From NCBI GenBank assembly GCA_028722305.1, contig JAQYHB010000009.1:1-52757 (forward strand): 52,757 nt of DNA. Direction: 5' to 3'. Below, one piece after another: positions 42,401 through 49,762 of this stretch. The DNA is from Spirochaetales bacterium. Lineage in GTDB: Bacteria; Spirochaetota; Spirochaetia; Sphaerochaetales; Sphaerochaetaceae. Numbering within the stretch: the stretch's first letter is position 1; each line of letters opens with the position of its first letter. The notes under the pieces are model-generated. The model had not been told where the DNA came from and did no database searches. It saw only the letters and a program-made list of their open reading frames with translations. A program made the position numbers and the translations under genes.

Positions 42401-42648
42401 GCATGGTGCCCATGGCCTTCTTTCCCGGTGACGGCGCGGAGATGATGCAACCGATCGCGCTGACCTTCTTCGGGGGGCTGATCAGCGGAGCCTTCCTCAC
42501 CCTTTACCTCTCTCCGGTCCTCTACTCGCTTTTCAACTCCCGCAGGGAGCGCAAGTACGACGACCCGAGGACGCTGGCCAACCAGCTGGCGCGCTTCGAC
42601 AAGGAGCGGGCGGAACAACAGTTGCAAGAGGCGTTGCAGAGCAATTGA
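39478..42648 (+). CDS. RND-family efflux pump (AcrB-like permease)
   Basis: Inner-membrane pump of 1056 residues with the internal duplication of the RND superfamily: 12 membrane helices and two large periplasmic loops. The N-terminus SEFSVRRPIFITMVF is typical of HAE1/multidrug pumps. The TM4 proton site reads GIGMIVDASTLNLENTY (D402 present, second Asp replaced by A403) and TM10 reads GVVVNNGIVLVDTIN (N931-N932 in place of the Ala-Lys of AcrB). Substrate is unknown. A strong terminator ends the operon just after the stop. Confidence 0.93.
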   Translation: MQVSEFSVRRPIFITMVFTVVLVICAMFLPSLQIALYPSVSMPIIAVMVSMDDEADPEAVEQQVAKVMENRLGSIQNLNTMTTSSSESRAIAILEFNYGTDLDEAEEDVQTVVNRLNSGSTLPDWAGTATLFRFDRRTNSSFMRLYMAGSNDLNELYTIAENDVMPMLQRVEGVSQVSVAGTGSVEYDVNVDPVRLASYGLTLSQVRAALAAENIQQSMGEITQNEMDYTISTDSRFRSLDDVRRSRISTLDGVSVTVDDIATVTQGEGTSQERYRDGSRIIQLSISNESDTNSATVAKAVRAALPGINDSLPDGIKVEIQRDDTTMISSTLEEVYSSAIEGVLLAALVIFLFLRNIKATIIISLSMPISILVTLMVMSMADITVNSMSMAGLILGIGMIVDASTLNLENTYNFRTQGKSAAASAILGSQDMAAANLGSTLTTICVFLPLVIFKNRLEMIGIMFQDLIYTVCISLAVSLVVAQTLVPALSGSILRIDSRTQKPLRLALLRWIDAGCNRFEKWLEDIYAGTLRYCLNHRFLIVMVLTLTMVYSFGKVGRIGMNLTPRMNTDDSVTMSLTLPAGTNKNATRRELFSMQQKIIDQIPKEAYDEILVNVGSSNTGSIELDMPDITQQTIGANELKNMLRPLLKDNPAATWAFSAGRGPGGGSAITIQVKGRDTQAIAEAVNEIAAIIIAHVPEAVDVSTDLEDGAPRVVMQIDQERAKDLGLTASQIATTVSYAISGTTATTISTFDADNTYDLVVQMDEDKISSIGQLGSLLVTGSNGPVSLDQVATFSVSNGPLSISRENKQRVNEVTASLADGYSANEVQAKINEALDQYFTAPEGVTVEQNGDMQQLAEYGPTLVLIVILALLLVFAVMAAQFESLVDPFIIFATVPLLMIGVIWIHIWMGQSFSLFSIVGVVALIGVVVNNGIVLVDTINRRVRRHVPVRQACIESARLRLRPILMTTLTTVLGMVPMAFFPGDGAEMMQPIALTFFGGLISGAFLTLYLSPVLYSLFNSRRERKYDDPRTLANQLARFDKERAEQQLQEALQSN

Positions 42649-42653
42649 GCAAC

Positions 42654-42686
42654 GGGGCTTCCAATCATTGGAGGCCCCTCTTTCTT
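42654..42686 (+). terminator. Intrinsic terminator of the RND operon
   Basis: GGGGCTTCCAA (42654-42664) and TTGGAGGCCCC (42668-42678) form an 11-pair stem (one G-U) with a 3-base loop, followed by TCTTTCTT. Confidence 0.9.
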
Positions 42687-42714
42687 GTATCATCCAACCC
42701 CTTTTCTGTATGCT
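42685..42714 (+). promoter_or_regulatory. Putative promoter of the ABC-F gene
   Basis: TTGTAT (42685-42690), 18-base spacer, TATGCT (42709-42714). It starts within the T-tail of the preceding terminator. Only 7 bases separate the -10 box from the ATG at 42722, so the message may be nearly leaderless. Confidence 0.45.
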
Positions 42715-42721
42715 GGGGGAC

Positions 42722-44566
42722 ATGAATATCCTTTCAGTAGAACACCTTTCCAAGACTGTCAGGGATGTACCGCTTTTTTCTGAGGTCAGCTTCGGGCTGG
42801 ACAGCGGGGAACACGTAGGTGTGGTCGGACGCAATGGAGCGGGAAAATCGACTTTGCTCAAGGTCCTTGGGAAGAAACTGCCCGCGGACGAGGGTCTCGT
42901 CAGCATGGCTCGCGAGTGCGATGTCGCCACCCTTTCCCAGATAATCACGTTTCAAGAGGGCGCTAGCGTCGATTCCTTCCTCTTCGAAGGGGAAGGCAAA
43001 CGCATCGAGCTACGGCGCCGGGAGCTTGGCCACGAATCGGTTTCCGCCACTGCCTTGGACGCGCTGGACTGCTGGAATCTGGAAAACGACTACCATGCCT
43101 TGCTTGGGGAGCTGGGAATCTTCGACTACAGCCAGCCGATGGCGGAGCTTTCCGGGGGACAATTGAAGAAAGCGGCGCTCGCCCGTCTGATGGCGGCAAA
43201 GGCAAATCTCCTGTTGCTTGACGAGCCGACCAACCACCTGGACATCCCTACCATCGAATGGCTGGAGAACAGGATCCACAATGGCAAGGAGACGGTACTT
43301 GTCGTCACCCACGACCGTTACTTTCTGGACACAGTGGCCACCAGCATTCTCGAGCTGGACGAGGGGACGATCTTCTATCATCCCGGTTCGTTCGCCGCCT
43401 ACCTGGAACGGAAGGAGACCCGTCTGGAGGACCAGAAGAAGGAACAGGCGCGGTTGAAGAACATCCTGCGGCGGGAGCTGGACTGGCTCGGGCACGGGGC
43501 AAAGGCCCGCACCACCAAGCAGCAAGGGCGCATCGCGCGCATCCAGGAGATGCAAGGCAAGGTCCGCTCTGTCGGGCACGAGGCGCAACGCCAGTTCGCC
43601 AGCCAGGAGCGCCGGCTTGGAAAGAAAATCCTCCAGATCGAGCATCTCTCCAAGGGCTATGGTGAAAACATCCTCTTCAAGGATTTCAGCTATGACTTCC
43701 TTCCCGGGGACCGGATCGGCCTGGTCGGGCCGAACGGGGCAGGCAAAAGCACGATGATGGACATCATCGTAGGCAGGACGGCTCCTGATTCTGGAAAGCT
43801 TGAGGTCGGAGTCAACACGACCTTCGCCTATTACGACCAGAAGAGCCGGGAACTTCCTCAGGGAAAGACCATCACCGAATATGTCAGCGACATCGCAGAG
43901 CGGATCAGGCTGAGCAAGGACGAAATCGTCTCCCCGGGAAGGTTCCTGGAAATCTTCGGATTCCCTCCCGTCATGCAACGGCAGGTGATCTCTTCCCTCT
44001 CCGGTGGCGAGCAACGGCGCCTGTACCTGGTCAGCCGGTTGCTCTCCAACCCCAACTTCCTGCTGCTCGACGAGCCGACCAACGACTTGGACCTGGAGAC
44101 GATGGAGAATCTCGAGCAGTACATCCGCGACTTCTCCGGCTGTGTCCTGGTCGTCAGCCACGACCGTGCCTTTCTCGACCAGACCTGCACCAAACTCTTT
44201 GTCCTCGGCGAGGCCGACAAGCTTGTCCACCCGTACGAGGGATGCTACAGCGATTACGAGGTCGATGACAGGGCAGCCAAGCAACGGACGAAACAGAAGG
44301 AGACGGTTTCCGCCCCGCGTGAACGCATCCATGCGGAGAAGAAAGGGCTGACCTTCCGAGAGAAAAGGGAATTCGAGGAGCTGGGCGCGAACATCGACGA
44401 GGCCACCAAGCTCAGGAACGAGCTGGAAGCCAGCTTCGCCACCCCGGAAACGACAGAGCTCGGAACATTGGCGGAACGGAGCGCGAAGTACGAGCAGCTA
44501 GGCAAGGAGCTCGAGACGATGGAACAACGGTGGTTGGAACTGGGAGAAAAGGCCGAGGAGGCCTGA
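42722..44566 (+). CDS. ABC-F family ATPase, Uup-like
   Basis: A 614-residue soluble protein with two ABC domains and no membrane part. Walker A loops are GRNGAGKST and GPNGAGKST; signatures LSGGQ and LSGGEQ; Walker B LLLLDEPTNHLD and LLLDEPTNDLD. A linker between the domains (about 230-300) is arginine/lysine-rich. A C-terminal coiled coil (about 545-614) is the feature of the Uup branch, which acts on ribosomes or branched DNA. It is not a transporter, though it lies between two exporter loci; a ribosome-protection role is possible. Confidence 0.9.
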   Translation: MNILSVEHLSKTVRDVPLFSEVSFGLDSGEHVGVVGRNGAGKSTLLKVLGKKLPADEGLVSMARECDVATLSQIITFQEGASVDSFLFEGEGKRIELRRRELGHESVSATALDALDCWNLENDYHALLGELGIFDYSQPMAELSGGQLKKAALARLMAAKANLLLLDEPTNHLDIPTIEWLENRIHNGKETVLVVTHDRYFLDTVATSILELDEGTIFYHPGSFAAYLERKETRLEDQKKEQARLKNILRRELDWLGHGAKARTTKQQGRIARIQEMQGKVRSVGHEAQRQFASQERRLGKKILQIEHLSKGYGENILFKDFSYDFLPGDRIGLVGPNGAGKSTMMDIIVGRTAPDSGKLEVGVNTTFAYYDQKSRELPQGKTITEYVSDIAERIRLSKDEIVSPGRFLEIFGFPPVMQRQVISSLSGGEQRRLYLVSRLLSNPNFLLLDEPTNDLDLETMENLEQYIRDFSGCVLVVSHDRAFLDQTCTKLFVLGEADKLVHPYEGCYSDYEVDDRAAKQRTKQKETVSAPRERIHAEKKGLTFREKREFEELGANIDEATKLRNELEASFATPETTELGTLAERSAKYEQLGKELETMEQRWLELGEKAEEA

Positions 44567-44575
44567 CCCTCCATC

Positions 44576-44598
44576 CCTTCCCCTCGGGGAAGGCTTTT
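44576..44598 (+). terminator. Intrinsic terminator after the ABC-F gene
   Basis: CCTTCCCC (44576-44583), loop TC, GGGGAAGG (44586-44593), then CTTTT. It lies 9 bases after the stop. Confidence 0.8.
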
Positions 44599-44624
44599 GG
44601 CTAGAATGCCCACGGGAGTGTGCT

Positions 44625-45956
44625 ATGCGTGATATGACAGAGGGAAGCATCAAGGGGCATCTGCTCTCCTATGCGGTACCTATGGTGCTGGGAAACTTGC
44701 TCCAGCTCACCTACAACGCCGTCGACTCGATCGTAATCGGAAAGTTCGTCGGCGCCGACGCCTTGGCGGCGGTCAGTACCGCCAATCCGATCATGACCAT
44801 CGTCATCCTCGGAGTCTCAGGGCTCTCCATCGGCGCTGGCGTGCTGATGAGCGAGTACTACGGGGCGAAGGATGCAAGCGCGCTGAAAAGGGAATTCTCC
44901 ACTACGATCCTTTTTGGATTCTGGACCAGCCTGGTCGTCTTCGCGCTGGGGTTCCTGTTCTCTTCCGATATCATCCGCTGGATCAACGTCCCCAGCGAGG
45001 CGGCGGACTTGGCGGTCACCTACCTAAGGATCGTCTTTATCGGTTTCCTCTTCACCTTCCAGTACAACCTGTGGACTGCCGCCCTCCGCTCCATCGGGGA
45101 TTCCAAGACACCTGTGGCCTTTCTTGGTTTCGCCGCAACCCTGAACATCTTCCTTGACCTCCTGTTCGTGGCGTGCTTCCGATGGGGTGTCATCGGCGCC
45201 GGCATCGCCACCGTCATCAGCCAGGCGCTGAGCGCCTTGCTGTGCATGCTCTACGTCTCCCGCCATGTCGATGCCCTGCAATTGGGGCGCGGGCAATGGG
45301 TGATCGACCACCGGCTTTTGAAGGCCACGTTGCGAAACGGTCTTCTGACCGCATTGCAGCAAGCGGCCCAGCCGATTGGCAAACTCTTGATCCAGAGCGT
45401 GATCAACAGCCAGGGCATCATCGCCATGGGCGCTTTCAACGCCGTCTGCCGCGTCGATGATTTCGGGTGCATTCCCGCCCAGTCGATCGGACACAGCATC
45501 ATGACCTGCGCCGCCCAGAACCACGGCGCGCGGAAAAGGGAACGGGTCCGGCAGACATTCCGCGAGGGCATGGAGCTGGCAGTGGCCTATTTCCCGATCA
45601 TTTGTGTCGCCATCCTGCTGCTCAAACGGCCGGTAGCCCTGCTGTTGACCCCGACCGGAAGCACGGAGATGATCCGCATGGTCGTCGACTACCTCGCAGT
45701 CAAGGCATTCTTCTACATCATGCCCTGCCTGACCAACGCGATCCAAGGGTTTTTCCGGGGCGTGGGCAACATGAAGCTGACCCTCTACTCCACACTGATC
45801 CAGATTTCCATCCGCACCGTCCTGGTCTTCCTATGGGTACCGCAGATGGGTATCGTCGGAGAGGCATGGGCCTGCCTTGGCGGCTGGAGCGTCATGCTGG
45901 TCTTCGAGTACGGCTATTATTTCAAGACAAGGAAACAGCTTTACGCGGTGATTTGA
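44625..45956 (+). CDS. MATE family efflux transporter
   Basis: A 443-residue inner-membrane antiporter with 12 predicted helices in two homologous halves. The N-terminus shows SIKGHLLSYAVPMVLGNLLQ and TYNAVDSIVIGKFVGADALAA, typical of the DinF/NorM-like branch; the second half repeats it with LRNGLLTALQQAAQPIGKLL. Cation-driven export of drugs or metabolites is the family role. The last 16 bases overlap the convergent trmO. Confidence 0.93.
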   Translation: MRDMTEGSIKGHLLSYAVPMVLGNLLQLTYNAVDSIVIGKFVGADALAAVSTANPIMTIVILGVSGLSIGAGVLMSEYYGAKDASALKREFSTTILFGFWTSLVVFALGFLFSSDIIRWINVPSEAADLAVTYLRIVFIGFLFTFQYNLWTAALRSIGDSKTPVAFLGFAATLNIFLDLLFVACFRWGVIGAGIATVISQALSALLCMLYVSRHVDALQLGRGQWVIDHRLLKATLRNGLLTALQQAAQPIGKLLIQSVINSQGIIAMGAFNAVCRVDDFGCIPAQSIGHSIMTCAAQNHGARKRERVRQTFREGMELAVAYFPIICVAILLLKRPVALLLTPTGSTEMIRMVVDYLAVKAFFYIMPCLTNAIQGFFRGVGNMKLTLYSTLIQISIRTVLVFLWVPQMGIVGEAWACLGGWSVMLVFEYGYYFKTRKQLYAVI

Positions 45957-46627
45957 GCAATCTCAACGACCTCAAGGCGATTTCCGTCGACACGGAAACG
46001 CACCTCCATTCCCGCGAATTCCATGCCATACAGACGGCTGGGGTCGTGCTGGTAGCTCGGTCGTGGATCCTGGGCGAGCACCCCCGCCAAAGCCTTCCGC
46101 TTTTCCTCGGGCACCTTGGCCAGCAGGCCATCGGGAATTGCGACCTCGAGCAGTCTCCGCTCCACCTGTTCGGTGAAGCCTCCGGTGGCGTCCGGATGGA
46201 TGTCGGTATAGGGCAGATAGGGCTTGATGTCGAAAATCGGGGTCCCATCCATCAGGTCGGCCCCTCGGACCACCAGGACCGCTCCCTCGGGAGTATCCCA
46301 CTCCACCCGCTCAAGACGCACCGAGGAAAGGGCCAGCCCATTTGGTCGGAAGGGGGACCTTGTGGCGAAGACCCCCAGACGGGCATTTCCGCCCAGGCGA
46401 GGCGGCCGCACGGTGGGAGACCAGTTTGTACGGAGCGTCTCGGAGAACTGCCAGATCAGCCAAAGATGGCTGAAACGGTCAATGCCTCGGAGGGCGTCGC
46501 TCCGACGGAATTCGCGCTCGAAGACGATACGGCCCTCCAGATCGTCGACTAGGCCGCTTTGTCGCGGGACTCCGAACTTGGTGGCGAAATCGGTATGGAT
46601 CCGCGCAATGATGGAAATCTCTGGCAT
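45941..46627 (-). CDS. trmO: tRNA (N6-threonylcarbamoyladenosine-37-N6)-methyltransferase TrmO
   Basis: TrmO adds a methyl group to t6A37 of tRNA-Thr. The 228-residue product has the TsaA/YaeB beta-barrel SAM domain: IARIHTDFATKFGVPRQSG, FSHLWLIWQF, GVFATRSPFRPNGLALSSV, and DIKPYLPYTDIHPD; plus a C-terminal domain ending in YGMEFAGMEVRFRV. It is on the same strand as and 35 bases downstream of the degenerate-GGDEF gene, so the two may be co-transcribed. Confidence 0.93.
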   Translation of the reverse strand: MPEISIIARIHTDFATKFGVPRQSGLVDDLEGRIVFEREFRRSDALRGIDRFSHLWLIWQFSETLRTNWSPTVRPPRLGGNARLGVFATRSPFRPNGLALSSVRLERVEWDTPEGAVLVVRGADLMDGTPIFDIKPYLPYTDIHPDATGGFTEQVERRLLEVAIPDGLLAKVPEEKRKALAGVLAQDPRPSYQHDPSRLYGMEFAGMEVRFRVDGNRLEVVEIAQITA

Positions 46628-46662
46628 GACACCAGTATCGGCTTTTCACCCCCCTTCGGCAA

Positions 46663-47721
46663 CTACCGCTCACGCGCCTCGGAAAAGGCGCTATCGACCA
46701 TCATCGTGCATTCCTCCAAGGTCGCGGGACGGGCGGTATGCAACGAACAGACGAAGTGGAATTCCTCCACCCCGCTCTCGTCCACCAGCGTCCTTACTCC
46801 CGCCTGCCAGTCGCGGATCATCGCGGAGGCCTGCTTCTCGGAGACCTCTGGCAGCATTACCAGGAACTCCTGCTTGCCCATGTGGTAGCAGGAAGGTTTG
46901 CGGAACGCCCGCACCAGGCCCTCCGTGAACAGGGGAAGGACCAGCGGGTCAAGGACGCTGTGGATGTGGATCGCCACAACGCTGAGAGGATGGTTGATAT
47001 ACTGGGCGTAGTCCCTTTTCAGGGCGAGATGGTTCTTCATCCGGCTCTCGTTGTCGTAAACCGACTGCTCGGACAGCCGCGCCTCAACCTGCTCCATCCG
47101 CTGGCGCGTCGCATAGAAACCGCACTGCTCCCTCCAGTGGACCAGAGCGAAGAGCCGAAGGCTCAGATACAGGATCACGTAGTTCAGCACATCGCCCTCG
47201 TTGGGAAGGCCGGAATAAAACATGGCCAACCCAAAGCACAGGAAGGTCAACGTGCACAAGAGGACCTCAAGCCACGGCGGCAGGAGGAAAACGCAGAAGG
47301 CTATGATGTCCATCAGCACGAAGGTGGTGGCCTGTCCGCCCCACTGGTAGTCGCAGCTGGAGATGTAGACACCGGAAGCGAGACAAACGACCAGATACCC
47401 CACCAGGATGACCTGCGCGCATTTCCCTCCAGTCCGCCCTGCCCTGAAACGGCGGGAAACGAGCGCAAGGCACAGGCTCGCCACCATCACCGCCGCGTAG
47501 CTGATCAGGTGGCCCACCAGCCAGGAAGTGCTCTTGTAGAGGGGACTCACCATCGGCACATGGCGGGAAATCAGGAGGATTGCCATCATCAAGGCCTCGA
47601 AGGCAAACGTCAATGGCGCGACAAAGGAGGCGCGTTGCATCGTAAGGGATTGGAGGTATTCGGGAAAACCTTTGAGAATCTTGGTGGCTCCCTGATAGCG
47701 AGCAAAACCTTGGCGCCGCAT
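46663..47721 (-). CDS. Six-TM membrane protein with degenerate GGDEF domain
   Basis: A 352-residue protein with about six helices (roughly 34-53, 68-88, 103-121, 132-148, 150-170, 180-196), then a coiled stretch and a cytoplasmic domain that follows the GGDEF layout: VYDNESRMKNHLALKRDYAQ for the 'D.LTGL.NR' block, a strand AIHIHSV for the metal-binding 'DiD' strand, and HMGKQEFLVMLPE for the 'RxGGDEFxVxLP' loop. The active loop reads GKQEF (282-286) and the metal Asp is His, so cyclase activity is unlikely; a c-di-GMP or partner-binding sensor is an inference. A strong promoter lies right at the start codon. Confidence 0.8.
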   Translation of the reverse strand: MRRQGFARYQGATKILKGFPEYLQSLTMQRASFVAPLTFAFEALMMAILLISRHVPMVSPLYKSTSWLVGHLISYAAVMVASLCLALVSRRFRAGRTGGKCAQVILVGYLVVCLASGVYISSCDYQWGGQATTFVLMDIIAFCVFLLPPWLEVLLCTLTFLCFGLAMFYSGLPNEGDVLNYVILYLSLRLFALVHWREQCGFYATRQRMEQVEARLSEQSVYDNESRMKNHLALKRDYAQYINHPLSVVAIHIHSVLDPLVLPLFTEGLVRAFRKPSCYHMGKQEFLVMLPEVSEKQASAMIRDWQAGVRTLVDESGVEEFHFVCSLHTARPATLEECTMMVDSAFSEARER

Positions 47722-47730
47722 AACCGCCTG

Positions 47731-47760
47731 ATTATATCCTCACTTTTCCCGTATATTCAA
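47731..47760 (-). promoter_or_regulatory. Consensus-like promoter giving a near-leaderless mRNA
   Basis: Minus-strand TTGAAT (47755-47760), 18-base spacer, perfect TATAAT (47731-47736). The ATG of the degenerate-GGDEF gene begins 9 bases after the -10 box, leaving 1-3 bases of leader. Confidence 0.6.
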
Positions 47761-47809
47761 GTGTGTACAAAAGCCCATTCGTGCTAAGATGAACGCGAAA
47801 GAGGAACCT

Positions 47810-49012
47810 ATGTCACTGAATTCAACGCCCGTGGCAATACGGACACATATCGGCTTTTTCGGCCTCTGCAACGCAGGTAAATCCAGCGTGGTAAACGCGA
47901 TTACCGGCCAGGATATGGCCATCGTCAGCCAGAGCCGGGGCACCACGACCGACCCGGTATCCAAGACGATGGAGCTGCTTCCCCTCGGTCCGGTTGTCAT
48001 CATCGACACTCCGGGGCTGGACGATGAAAGCGCTTTGGGAGAGGAACGCGTCAAGCGCACCCGAAGGGTGCTTGCCCGGTGCGACATCGCCATCCTGGTC
48101 CACGACGCGACCACAGCCTTTACCCAAGCGGAAAAGGAGCTGGTCTCGCTCTTCGAGCAGAGAGGCCTCCCCTATCTGGTCGCGCAGAACAAGATGGATT
48201 TGGCGCAATCACCCCATCCCTCCCAACCCCACACCGTGTGGGTAAGCGCCACCACCGGAGAGGGTATCCATGCATTGAAGGAGGCGATCGGCCACCTTTG
48301 CGGCAACGGGGAGATCGACAAGCCGTTGGTCAGGGATCTGCTCAGGGCAGGGCAGACCGCGGTACTGGTCACGCCAATCGACAGCTCAGCCCCGAAAGGA
48401 CGGATGATCCTGCCCCAGCAGCAGGCGATCCGGGATGTGCTCGAGGCGGGTTGCAGCTGTGTCGTCGTGATCGAGGACCAGCTCAAACGGGCTCTTGCCA
48501 ACCTGCAGGAAAAACCCGCCATGGTGATCACCGACAGCCAGGCGTTCGAACGGGTCTCGCGGGATACCCCCCTAGACATTCCCCTCACCTCCTTTTCCAT
48601 CTTGATGGCGCGCTACAAGGGTTTCCTCAAGCAAGCAGTCGAGGGAGTGGTCGCCTTGGAGCACCTGCAGGACGGGGATACCGTCCTGATCAGCGAAGGG
48701 TGCACCCATCACCGCCAGTGCATGGATATCGGCACGGTGAAGATTCCCAGATGGCTGTACCAGCATACCGGCAAACAGCTACGTATCGAGACCTCGTCGG
48801 GCACCGGATTTCCCGAGGATCTTTCCCGTTACAAGGTGGTCATCCACTGCGGTGGCTGCATGCTGAACGGCAAGGAGGTGCAGTACCGCATGCGCATGGC
48901 CCAGGCCGAGGGAATACCGATGACCAACTACGGAGTCGCCATCGCCCAGATGAAGGGCATCTTGAAACGGAGTCTCGCTCTGTTCCCGGATATCGCGGAA
49001 CTGGTTGACTGA
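47810..49012 (+). CDS. hydF: [FeFe]-hydrogenase H-cluster maturation GTPase HydF
   Basis: Scaffold GTPase on which the diiron subcluster of [FeFe] hydrogenase is assembled before transfer to HydA. The 400-residue product has an Era/TrmE-like G domain (GLCNAGKSSVVNAI, RGTTTDPVSK, DTPGLDDES, NKMD), a dimerisation domain, and the C-terminal cluster-binding domain with CTHHRQC (C298) and HCGGC (C347, C350), the three cysteines that hold the [4Fe-4S] cluster. AGAGGAA lies a few bases before the ATG at 47810. HydE, HydG and the hydrogenase are not in the window. Confidence 0.95.
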   Translation: MSLNSTPVAIRTHIGFFGLCNAGKSSVVNAITGQDMAIVSQSRGTTTDPVSKTMELLPLGPVVIIDTPGLDDESALGEERVKRTRRVLARCDIAILVHDATTAFTQAEKELVSLFEQRGLPYLVAQNKMDLAQSPHPSQPHTVWVSATTGEGIHALKEAIGHLCGNGEIDKPLVRDLLRAGQTAVLVTPIDSSAPKGRMILPQQQAIRDVLEAGCSCVVVIEDQLKRALANLQEKPAMVITDSQAFERVSRDTPLDIPLTSFSILMARYKGFLKQAVEGVVALEHLQDGDTVLISEGCTHHRQCMDIGTVKIPRWLYQHTGKQLRIETSSGTGFPEDLSRYKVVIHCGGCMLNGKEVQYRMRMAQAEGIPMTNYGVAIAQMKGILKRSLALFPDIAELVD

Positions 49013-49024
49013 CAGGAGGTTCTG

Positions 49025-49762
49025 ATGCAGGTCACACATGCTTCGTATCACAGCAAGCGGCTGCGAAGGGATATGCAGCTGATTACCTATGGGGCGAAGG
49101 GCTATCCCTTCCTGGTCTTCCCAACTCAGGACGGCAAGGCGGAACAGTGGGAAGACTTCGGCATGATCGAGGTGTTGCGCCCCTTTATCGACAGCGAAGC
49201 GATCAGGCTCTACTGCATCGATTCGGTCGACCAGGAAAGCTGGTCGGACACAAATGGCGACAAGAGCCATCGCGCGCAGGTGCAGGAAGACTATTTCCAG
49301 TCGGTCTGCGAGGACGTGGTGCCGCTCATCGAGGAAAACCGGCGTCCAATCACCACCGGCTGCAGCATGGGCGCCAACCATTCGGTCAACACCTTCCTTC
49401 GCCGCCCGGACCTGTTCGGTGGCTGTCTCGCCATGAGCGGAGTGTATGACACCAACTTCTTCTTCGGTGACTGGATGGACAAGAGACTCTACGACAACGC
49501 CCCTCTTGCCTATCTCAGGGGCATGCCAAAGAACCATCCCTACGTGAAGCTCTACCAGAAGAGCCAGATTGTCGTCTGTGTCGGGCAGGGCGCGTGGGAA
49601 GACGATGGCATCCGCACCACCCGAGACCTCGAGGCGCAGCTTGTGCGGCTGGGCGTCCCCGCCTGGATCGACTATTGGGGCACTGATGTCAACCATGATT
49701 GGCCATGGTGGAAAAAACAAATTGTCTACTTCCTTCCTTTCATGCTGGAGGCACTGGAATGA
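49025..49762 (+). CDS. Alpha/beta-hydrolase esterase (esterase D-like)
   Basis: A 245-residue soluble hydrolase without signal peptide. The nucleophile elbow is TTGCSMGANHS; the histidine most likely lies in the C-terminal DVNHDWPWW, and the acid in the preceding strand. FGGCLAMSGVYD follows as in putative-esterase (PF00756) proteins. It starts 12 bases after hydF with AGGAGG upstream and its stop overlaps the ATP-grasp start, so the three are one operon. Substrate unknown. Confidence 0.88.
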   Translation: MQVTHASYHSKRLRRDMQLITYGAKGYPFLVFPTQDGKAEQWEDFGMIEVLRPFIDSEAIRLYCIDSVDQESWSDTNGDKSHRAQVQEDYFQSVCEDVVPLIEENRRPITTGCSMGANHSVNTFLRRPDLFGGCLAMSGVYDTNFFFGDWMDKRLYDNAPLAYLRGMPKNHPYVKLYQKSQIVVCVGQGAWEDDGIRTTRDLEAQLVRLGVPAWIDYWGTDVNHDWPWWKKQIVYFLPFMLEALE

